Source: JAGNXB01 sp942490895
Lineage (GTDB): Bacteria; Bacteroidota; Bacteroidia; Chitinophagales; Saprospiraceae
Assembly (NCBI GenBank): GCA_942490895.1
Contig: CALNZC010000013.1
Location: forward strand, 1 to 64,000
Direction: 5' to 3'
Length of the DNA stretch: 64,000 nucleotides
The position numbers and the translations under genes are program-made. Below are positions 24,896 through 33,000 of the stretch, piece by piece. The notes under the pieces were generated by a model. It was not told the origin of the DNA. It did no database searches and saw only the letters and a program-made list of their open reading frames with translations. Position 1 is the stretch's first letter; the number at the start of each line of letters is the position of its first letter.

Positions 24896-25731
24896 GAGAA
24901 TTTCGGTTTAAAGTTGACCAACTCATGGATAGCCATTCCCCGGACAGTTTTATCATGCCCCTTGTGAAGCACTCCATTACTAAGCCACTTGCATTCGTCT
25001 GCAAGTAAAAATTGAATGGGTATGACGTTCTTGAATCCCGGAAGATAACTTATGAGTTTCGCTACCACAGAGAGGATCTTTTTCTCTGATTCAAGTGTTA
25101 CATTTCGATCGAGCTCCAATAATATTTTCTGATCAGGCAGCGAAATATGATCATCCTCTATTATGCAATCTTCAATTTGTTCTCCGTTGAACCAAAGCCA
25201 TTTCTGTCTTTTTTGGGCTTTCAATTCAATCCAAACCATTTGATCTTCTGTCGACCCAAACCGGCCCCACCTGAGTTCATTCATCGGAATTTTCCAGGGA
25301 GGCGCAGTAAGTATCAACTTTTCAACATATCCTCTACCCTCAAGGACCGTATCGTTTTTCTGTAAAGTCACCTTTGAAGCAGGTTGAAAGCATTTCCAAT
25401 CCAAGTACCCCTCGTCTGAGTCGAAGAGTCGTGCTTCAATAGGTGATGCCAGGGTTTTCCATTGCCCCTGAACCCCAAACTTGTCATCACTCCAATGGAT
25501 CAATCCTCCGGCTTCCTCGGGTATACAGACGTTCCGGAGCCTGGTTTTTTGACGCACTCCCGAAACTACGTCACTCTCCAACCAACTGGTGTAAGGCACC
25601 GTCCATCCTCTCCACTGCAACTGAGCGACATAGAAGATCATGGCCTGACCATCCGTTCCAATGAAGTCAAGGAACCATTTATCGAGACGAAAACGATCCT
25701 GAAATGCATCCGGCCTGATTTCATTACTCAT
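24892..25731 (-). CDS. CrtC/AttH lipocalin-like protein, unknown function
   Basis: The 279-aa protein is probably two tandem lipocalin-like barrels. The segments 'DKWFLDFIGTDGQAMIFYVA', 'LQWRGWTVPYTSWL', 'LEGRGYVEKLILTAPPWKIP' and 'ELRWGRFG' match the style of the hydroxyneurosporene synthase (CrtC)/AttH/tocopherol-cyclase-like group, whose members act on long isoprenoids. Next to a squalene/phytoene-synthase-like gene this suggests hydration, cyclisation or binding of a C30/C40 isoprenoid. No signal peptide is visible. It overlaps the preceding gene by 8 bp. Assignment is from motif resemblance only. Confidence 0.55.
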   Translation of the reverse strand: MSNEIRPDAFQDRFRLDKWFLDFIGTDGQAMIFYVAQLQWRGWTVPYTSWLESDVVSGVRQKTRLRNVCIPEEAGGLIHWSDDKFGVQGQWKTLASPIEARLFDSDEGYLDWKCFQPASKVTLQKNDTVLEGRGYVEKLILTAPPWKIPMNELRWGRFGSTEDQMVWIELKAQKRQKWLWFNGEQIEDCIIEDDHISLPDQKILLELDRNVTLESEKKILSVVAKLISYLPGFKNVIPIQFLLADECKWLSNGVLHKGHDKTVRGMAIHELVNFKPKFS

Positions 25732-26578
25732 AAGCTATTTTCCGGGATGTGGAAAGAACTTTACGAAACACCCTTCTGGCAGGTAGTTCATAGACTAAGA
25801 GGAAGGTAGCTCTCGCCAACAATGAGAACTTCCCCTCTGACAATCTTCGGTGATGTTCATTCAGTAAATGCATCCCCTCTTCAGCCCGGTAACGAAGCCA
25901 GCGACTGATTTTGAGGGATGAAATCTTGCTTAATTCCTTACTATCGATCTCAAACTGATCACATTCCTCTTTTGAAATATTCACGTAGCCGGCCCGAATA
26001 TCCGCTTCAAAGTCCTCAATATCATATTGATAGCGGCAAGCCGTACCCAGCGGCTCCAGAAACAGGTACTTTTCCGGGTCCTCCTTGAATATTTTAAGCG
26101 TAGCACTTATAGTCCCTCGAATATCCAGCCGGTGGAAATGTTGGACCAATTCCTCCTTGGGGAACAGGATCATTTTCCCCTTACGTCGGGCATCGAAAAG
26201 AAGTGATCCCAGAATGTCACTGGTTTCAGCATTAAACTCGGCTCCGAATCGTTTTCCCACTTCAAAACAGTATACCATGAGGTGATCCACCTCATCCTGA
26301 GGGAGTACCGGGTTCTTCGAAAAGCGGATCTTCTCCTGTACATATGCTACCTCGTCCGGATATTGATTCGGAAGGGGAACATCGCCGTCCACCACGTCAT
26401 CGATATATCGCATCAAAGTATAATAGCATTCAAGAAAGAGCCCCCGGTCAGGCGCAAATGTGATGTACTTGAACAGGCGAAGGTATCTGAGGAAAGCACG
26501 ATATTTCCATCCTCTTGTCTGTAACATATGATGAAATACCCTTTGCCGCAATTGCCTGGCTTCCTTCTCGTAGGACAT
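25724..26578 (-). CDS. Squalene/phytoene synthase-like (head-to-head prenyl transferase)
   Basis: The 284-aa product from ATG 26578 ('MSYEKEARQLRQRVF') has the first Asp-rich motif 'LMRYIDDVVDGD' and a second acidic motif 'YQYDIEDFEADIRAGYVNIS'. These two sites bind the diphosphates in squalene and phytoene synthases (trans-IPPS HH family; HpnC/D and CrtB relatives). It would join two prenyl diphosphates. The catalytic motifs look intact, though the second is divergent from the usual 'DxxxD'. A TTG at 26611 would add 11 residues. It is the first gene of the operon. No desaturase, cyclase or ispA gene lies in the window, so the final product cannot be named. Confidence 0.75.
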   Translation of the reverse strand: MSYEKEARQLRQRVFHHMLQTRGWKYRAFLRYLRLFKYITFAPDRGLFLECYYTLMRYIDDVVDGDVPLPNQYPDEVAYVQEKIRFSKNPVLPQDEVDHLMVYCFEVGKRFGAEFNAETSDILGSLLFDARRKGKMILFPKEELVQHFHRLDIRGTISATLKIFKEDPEKYLFLEPLGTACRYQYDIEDFEADIRAGYVNISKEECDQFEIDSKELSKISSLKISRWLRYRAEEGMHLLNEHHRRLSEGKFSLLARATFLLVYELPARRVFRKVLSTSRKIAYE

Positions 26579-26707
26579 AAGCTTTGCATTTGTTGCGGAA
26601 GTTATGGCCAATTAGCCCATCAGAAAATGATATAGATCATTTGAAGGCCAGATTGCCGGTCAATACCGAGTAGTTGGAAACCTGACCAACTGGACATTTA
26701 TTTCACA

Positions 26708-26723
26708 GTCTACTTAAGTAGAC
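26708..26723. promoter_or_regulatory. Perfect 16-bp palindrome, candidate operator of the prenyl-synthase operon
   Basis: GTCTACTTAAGTAGAC is perfectly symmetrical and lies 130 bp upstream of the ATG of the first operon gene, in the only long upstream gap. The size and AT-rich centre suit a dimeric regulator (MarR-, TetR- or PadR-type). No regulator gene lies nearby. Confidence 0.5.
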
Positions 26724-27297
26724 AGGCCGGCTAATAACACATTTGTACAATTAATATACATTCGTCATGATACAGTTACTGGGCCCTTCAGCCAATCACA
26801 GTGCATGATTTTAGACGATTCTGACAGGATTTACCCGGGGAGGCGTGTACGGGGCTGTGACGACATTTATCGGCTACTGTCGAGATAATCTGAAACCAAA
26901 AAACGCCATGAAGATGACCTTCTTCCTGCTCCAGAGGGACCAGGCCTACACCATTACCAGGCCGGATATCCATCAACATACAAGTGTAGATCTTCTTATC
27001 ATGATACATTCCCAACAGGCAATCATGTACTATAGGTTCATCGAATATGAACCTTCCATGCATTTAAAGCCTTGGTCATGCATCGTTTCATAGCAAAGCA
27101 TGGGAGCGACCCTTCTTTCTTCAACTTGTTGGCGATTCAATGGACTGGCCTACCTCTGATGGTCTGCTATTTGGTTTTCAACCATCTTGACATCCTGATC
27201 CAAGCAGAACCAACTTGAAACAGATCATCTTTCTGTTTTACATACACTTACAAGAATTATCGAATCCTGAACCAACCGGATACAACTACACATATCA

Positions 27298-27305
27298 TAC
27301 CTTTG
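27298..27305 (+). promoter_or_regulatory. -7 box TACCTTTG upstream of uvrC
   Basis: An exact TAnnTTTG match 139 bp before the uvrC ATG, giving a leader of about 130 nt. It is plausible but less certain because of the distance. Confidence 0.4.
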
Positions 27306-27444
27306 GAAAAGATGGTGATTCAATCTTTCATGTCTTTTACTGTACCAAGTGTAGATATATAAATCAAAACCTGTCTGACAGTGATCGTGATTCTGAAATC
27401 CGAGAACCCCATTCTTGCCCTACATTTGAGCCGAAGCCAATCTT

Positions 27445-29262
27445 ATGACCAACGCCGACTATCAGGCCATGCTTCCCACTCTTCCCGATGAACCCGGGAT
27501 CTATAAGTACCTCAGCGAGGACGGTGTCATCCTGTACGTCGGCAAAGCCAAAAACCTGAAAAAGCGCATTGGGTCCTACTTTGGGGAAAAAAAACAACAG
27601 TATTATAAAACGAGGGTCATGGTCCGCACCGCACAGCGGCTGGAATACACCATAACCGAGTCCGAACACGATGCGCTCCTGTTGGAGAATTCACTCATTA
27701 AAAAACACCAACCCCGATATAATGTCAATCTGAAAGATGACAAGAGCTATTCTTATATCTGCATTAAAAAGGAACGCTTCCCCCGCGTCTTTTTTACCCG
27801 AAGGGTGATCCGGGATGGTTCTACATATTTTGGCCCCTATACTTCCAAACACAGAACAGCAATTGTCCTGGACCTGATCAAAAAGCTATTCACGCTTCGC
27901 ACCTGCAAGTTCAACCTCTCCCAGGAAAATATTGAAGCGGGTAAATTCAAGGTCTGTCTGGAATATCATATTAAAAACTGTCAAGGCCCCTGCGAAGGAC
28001 TTGAACAGGAAGACGAGTATCTGGATAAAGTCGCCCAGATTAAAAACATGCTTTCCGGGAATTTTAAGGAAGTTAAACGACACCTGCAGCAGGAACTCAA
28101 TCAACACGTCGACAAACTTGAATTTGAACTGGCGCACCAGGTCAAAGTAAAGCTGGAAGCTTTTGAGGACTATCAAAGCAAATCCGTCGTTGTCAATCCC
28201 GCCATCCGAGATGTAGACGTGTTCTCCATCGCCTCTGATGACAAACATGCCTATGTCAATTATCTCAAAGTCATCAATGGCGCCATCATTAATACCTACA
28301 CCCAGGAAATGGTCAAAAACCTGGATGAAGAACCAGAGGATCTTCTCGTATATACCATTCAGCATCTACGAGATAAATTTAATAGCATCACACCAGAGGT
28401 GATCGTCCCCTTTCCGATCACCTACCTCGAAGAAGATGTACGCTTTATTGTCCCACAAAGAGGAGACAAAAAAAAGTTACTGGACATGTCCCTCAAAAAT
28501 GTGGACTACTTCCTTCTTCAGAAAAAACAACAAGCCCTCACCAAAACAAGTAAAATAACATCTGCCGAACGCATTCTCACCGCCTTGCGAGATGCCCTCC
28601 ATATGCAGGAAATGCCTCTGCATATTGAATGCTTTGACAATTCTAATATTCAAGGGTCCAACCCGGTATCCTCCTGTGTCGTCTTTAAAAATGCAAAACC
28701 TGCTAAAGCAGATTATCGGCACTATCACATCAAGACAGTTGTGGGACCAAACGATTTTGCCAGTATGGAAGAAGTCGTCTATCGGCGCTATAAACGATTA
28801 TTGGAAGAAGATAGTCCTTTGCCTCAACTGATCGTCATAGATGGCGGTAAGGGGCAGCTGAGCGCAGCAGTGGAGAGTTTAAAAAAACTGGAGCTGTATG
28901 GGAGGATCACAATTGTGGGTATCGCCAAACGTTTGGAAGAAATCTATTTTCCCGAAGACCCCCTCCCGCTTTATATCAATAAAAAATCTGAAGGACTGAA
29001 ACTGATCCAGCAAGCCCGAAATGAAGCACATCGATTTGCGATCACCTTCCATCGCAACCTGCGATCAAAATCATTTCTCCGATCGGAACTCACAGAGATC
29101 CCGGGAGTAGGTGATAAAACAGCTCAGAAACTATTGAAACATTTCGGATCGGTCAAAAAGCTCATGGCCGCTACATCCGATCAATGGGCTGAAATAGCTG
29201 GCCCAGCCGTAGCCAAACAAATTGAAAGTTATATCAAAGGTGAGACGGCAGAAGAAGAATGA
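27445..29262 (+). CDS. uvrC: Excinuclease ABC subunit C
   Basis: The 605-aa protein is full length. The N-terminal GIY-YIG nuclease domain ('LPDEPGIYKYL', 'ILYVGKAKNLKKRI') makes the 3' incision. A UVR-type region 'VKVKLEAFEDYQSK' contacts UvrB. The C-terminal RNase-H-like 5' nuclease has 'IECFDNSNIQGSNPVSSCVV' and 'LIVIDGGKGQLSAAVESL'. The tail 'LTEIPGVGDKTAQKLLKHFG' is the (HhH)2 DNA-binding pair. It works in nucleotide excision repair with UvrAB. It converges with the MscS gene with only 13 bp between stops. Confidence 0.98.
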   Translation: MTNADYQAMLPTLPDEPGIYKYLSEDGVILYVGKAKNLKKRIGSYFGEKKQQYYKTRVMVRTAQRLEYTITESEHDALLLENSLIKKHQPRYNVNLKDDKSYSYICIKKERFPRVFFTRRVIRDGSTYFGPYTSKHRTAIVLDLIKKLFTLRTCKFNLSQENIEAGKFKVCLEYHIKNCQGPCEGLEQEDEYLDKVAQIKNMLSGNFKEVKRHLQQELNQHVDKLEFELAHQVKVKLEAFEDYQSKSVVVNPAIRDVDVFSIASDDKHAYVNYLKVINGAIINTYTQEMVKNLDEEPEDLLVYTIQHLRDKFNSITPEVIVPFPITYLEEDVRFIVPQRGDKKKLLDMSLKNVDYFLLQKKQQALTKTSKITSAERILTALRDALHMQEMPLHIECFDNSNIQGSNPVSSCVVFKNAKPAKADYRHYHIKTVVGPNDFASMEEVVYRRYKRLLEEDSPLPQLIVIDGGKGQLSAAVESLKKLELYGRITIVGIAKRLEEIYFPEDPLPLYINKKSEGLKLIQQARNEAHRFAITFHRNLRSKSFLRSELTEIPGVGDKTAQKLLKHFGSVKKLMAATSDQWAEIAGPAVAKQIESYIKGETAEEE

Positions 29263-29275
29263 TTATCCACCTTCT

Positions 29276-30010
29276 TTAGACAGTAAATTTCAATTCTATG
29301 TTCTCAATCTCCTTCAAGGGTAATTCTTTGAACAATCGGCGTTTTGCGCGTTCAAACATATCCTGATCCAGAACATAAAATCGAAGTTCAGCACGATTTT
29401 GTTCCATGACAATTTCAATGGGTCGGGTCACAATGATCCAGGGATTCCCATAAAGTACATCCTTGATCTGGCTATAAGCGGTATCCAGCAACTGGTCGTC
29501 CACTTCTACAGCCATTGACATAAACTTGACATCCGGCACTCCTTTCTGCTCAATTCTTACAGCGACATTCATCAGCCGATAAGGCAATAATATCTTTTCT
29601 CCTTTAGCCGTAACCAGGTGTACTGCCTGATGCCCGAAAAGCGCCACACGACCTTTCGTTTCACCAACGACAATATGGTCGCCTACCTGGACATCCCCAT
29701 TAAACGCATAGGTGATTCCCAAAAAGAAGTTTACCCAAAAATCCCGAAATGCCACAAAAACAATAGATACCAGGACTGTGGCGACCAGGATATTCCGGCT
29801 CAGCAAAATGTAGAGTACTGTAATGGTAAAAACAGACCAGACGGCTATCTCTATTTGATGCATCAGACGTTGTGTCCGACCGCCCTGTGGCCGTTGCAAC
29901 TGCCCCGGCAACACAAATCGCTTATACCCACGGAAGACAAAGTAAATGGCCAATCCAACCAGGAGGCTGAAGAACATCACTTTAAAAGGCAATCCATTTG
30001 CAACACTCAT
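29276..30010 (-). CDS. MscS-family small-conductance mechanosensitive channel
   Basis: The 244-aa inner-membrane protein has about three transmembrane helices, the pore-lining helix 'IVFVAFRDFWVNFFLGI', and the beta domain 'VGDHIVVGETKGRVALFGHQ'. The usual 'IPN' after the beta domain is 'LPYRLM' here, a divergence seen in some family members. MscS channels release ions and osmolytes on hypo-osmotic shock. The gene starts 9 bp after the stop of the giant cotransporter gene, so the two form an operon. Confidence 0.87.
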   Translation of the reverse strand: MSVANGLPFKVMFFSLLVGLAIYFVFRGYKRFVLPGQLQRPQGGRTQRLMHQIEIAVWSVFTITVLYILLSRNILVATVLVSIVFVAFRDFWVNFFLGITYAFNGDVQVGDHIVVGETKGRVALFGHQAVHLVTAKGEKILLPYRLMNVAVRIEQKGVPDVKFMSMAVEVDDQLLDTAYSQIKDVLYGNPWIIVTRPIEIVMEQNRAELRFYVLDQDMFERAKRRLFKELPLKEIENIELKFTV

Positions 30011-30019
30011 GATTCTAGA

Positions 30020-33000
30020 TTAATGGAAAAAACTTTGTTCTTCAAGCCAAAATTCAACTCCAGGTCTCACAACAGGATTGAGTACATATCCTTGGGTTCC
30101 CTCTTTTTCGATCAATTGACAACGTTCCAATTCATAAAGAATACCCTGTACTGTTTCTTGATCACCTTCAAACAAATGGGTCACCTCATGCTTCGTCAGA
30201 TGGCGACTCAAAACCAATTGGTAAATCATCCACTTCCAACCGGCGCGGGTCACATCCAGCTCAACGTTTTGCGCAATCCGATCGACAGTAATCTCATGAT
30301 CTGTGCCAGAGGTAATCGAACGCAGCCACAACTGTAAAGCCAGTCCAATATTCCCATGGCTCACTTCGGCAAATTGTTTGAGGTGTCGACGGAAGCCCAA
30401 CGTATGATATGGATTCGATTCACCTCGAAATACAAGGTCCAATCCCCCAATTTGATGTCGTTCCAATAAAATTCGCATCAATGCTTCATCGGACATAGGT
30501 GTCAGAAGGATCGTTGAAGTCACCACTCTCCCCAACGGACGATGTTCCCGCAAAGCCGCCAATGCAAACAGGTTCACATTTAAAATGAAAAAGTGCTTCT
30601 TTTGGTACTTCTCGACCATTTGAATCAATCGACTCAATGCATCATCACTGGTAGTTCTGTCCCACCAGACTTCAAGATCATGGACCAGGATAACTGAATG
30701 AGCAGGCAACTGTTCCAGGCACTCATCTATTCCACCCTTCAGATTCGACGCCGAAGCAGTTAGGCGCTTCAACTCCTGAAGGCTGCCCTGGCGGCCTGAC
30801 AGCTCCAGTATTACATTGCTTTTTGATTTCAGTTGTTGTGCCAGGTATTTACAAAAATGCGTTTTTCCAGACCCACTATTTCCAGCGATCAGTAATGCTC
30901 CTCGTCCCTTTTCATTTTTCCATGTTGCAAATTCCAGGAGCTCCCGATCACGACCGATATATTCATTCTGTACCGGTAAATGTTTTCCTAGAAATAGCTG
31001 CTTATAATAAAAGGGTAGTTTATTAAGGATCTTCTTCTGCGGAAGGAAGTCTTGAACAAACAAAAACCCCTTTTCAAGGTCCGTCTTGTGTTCATACAAC
31101 GTGAGAAACTCGGACACGTCAGATTCATGCTGCTTCGTTTGAAAGACGTGTGTCAAGTTATTGACACTATTTCGCAGGGCTGTACGCGCACGATTCATGA
31201 ATACCTGAAGACCCGCTTTTCGTTTGGATATTGTAATAAAACGATCCCAGTTTTCAGCATGCTCAACCAGGTAACGACTATCCAACTCCAAATGCAGCTC
31301 ATAAAGCACTGTACGCATTCCCTCCTCCAGTCGTGACACTTTTGATTGGAATTCCTCCAGCTCCATCGTGTTCCTATCCTTCATGGTTTGGAACAACCTG
31401 CGAATCTCCTTTTTTGAAATTTTCAAGGAGTTTTCTTCTGCCAGGGTAGATTTCAACAAGATGATCCGGTTGGCCTGTTGATCCTGTAAAGAAGCAGCTT
31501 CCTGCAAATATCGCTCTAGTAGACGGCGAACGGGTTCGTAGAGTTTAGTCTCCAGAATAAAATCCAATATCCTGGGCATATCCAACGTGATCGGTGTTGA
31601 GCTATCCAGTTGATTCCGTTGATAATCTTCAAACAATACCCGGTTCAATACTGAAGTATCACGCTGCAACAAGGGTTGAATCAAACTGGACAAGCCATTC
31701 ATGGGTTCCATAAACAAGTTGGCATCCCACAACGCCCCTTCCGGTAACGGAATGGTCTCAAAGACACTCAGATCTATACCATCAATTATCTCTTCAGGCA
31801 ATTGTGCCAAATCCATTCCATGTTTTTGCAATTGCCCTGAGATCTTTGCATTGACATCTTTTCCCAATCGGGAAAGCATCAATTCCAACCGCTGCCCAAT
31901 CATCAGGTTAGAACAGGCGAGTGTCAGGTTCAATTCACACGTTGAATGGAGGGCTTGTTGATTCTCTCCCCACTGATGAGGAAATTGAGCCAATGACTCT
32001 TCCTCTGAACGAACCCGACGGTTATCCAAATGAGTGCGTATCTGGCGTAATTCCGAAATGGGATCAGTCGATTGACAATTTCGAAGAATATCATTCGTCA
32101 AATGGCGAATCGCACTCTGACATTCATCCAGAAAACGGCCCTTCAGTCCTTGATAATAGGTTGCCTGTTCGCGCAATAATTGAAGGATCTCCGTTTTTGC
32201 TAGTAGTTCATTGTCGGGTGAAATTCGATCGGTATCTGAAAAATTTTCCCATTGAAATAAATGATAGATCTTTGATATGATCTCATTCGTCGCCTTATAT
32301 ATATGGGCATAATACCCATATCCAAAATCGCGATAAATCTTCAGCATCATCGGGACCAACGTACGCTTGAATTGAACATTTCCCAATACACGTAAAGGAA
32401 TTCGAACGGGCCTGCCATCAACTGAATATCGAACTCGTTTCGGCAGCGTTTTAAGCACCGTATTCATTTCCTCCATGCATAACTGATTTTGCTCCGCAAA
32501 CATCTCCACCAGTATATGCAAGTCCCCGGAACGGAGTTTTTCCAAATGATGTTTAAACGTTTGAAGTAATTCTTCGTAAGCGGACATCACCTGCTGAACA
32601 TCAGATCCAGCTGAAATCTTTTCCTCCCAGGCCTGCAAGACAACCTGGAATAAGCCCATATATTTTTCCTGGATGGGGCCGAATGCATCCGCTGCAAAAC
32701 GGTCGAAAATGCCATTTAGGTCCTGATCTAATTGAATCAGGAGTTCACGCAAGTCCTGATCATCCAATTCAACAAACTCAGGAATCGCCGCATCAACAGT
32801 CTCTAATGGAACGACCTGTTTAGACTGAGGAGATAAAAATGCTATTTCATTGAATTGGGTTGATGCCTTCACCAATAATGTAGTGCCAATGGTGCTGACC
32901 AGATCATTTGTATGACCGACAAAAGTACCCGCTTCCTCCAGCTGAACTTCGGGTATACCCACCAGCACAAGGTCAGTATCGGAAGAATAGATTTTCATTA

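Larger units (their letters stand above)
26579..27444. other. Divergent regulatory gap between the terpenoid-type operon and uvrC
   Basis: No gene is supported in this 866-bp interval. It holds the 16-bp palindrome at 26708-26723 and a weaker AAATGAT-ATAG-ATCATTT dyad near 26626-26643, both upstream of the minus-strand operon. A -7 box for uvrC lies at 27298-27305. Short frames such as 27215-27448 lack protein character. Confidence 0.5.

Noticed and set aside
26788..27448. Short frames upstream of uvrC, one with C-x-x-C
   Set aside because: Low-complexity translation, a non-ATG start in the longest, and no family resemblance.
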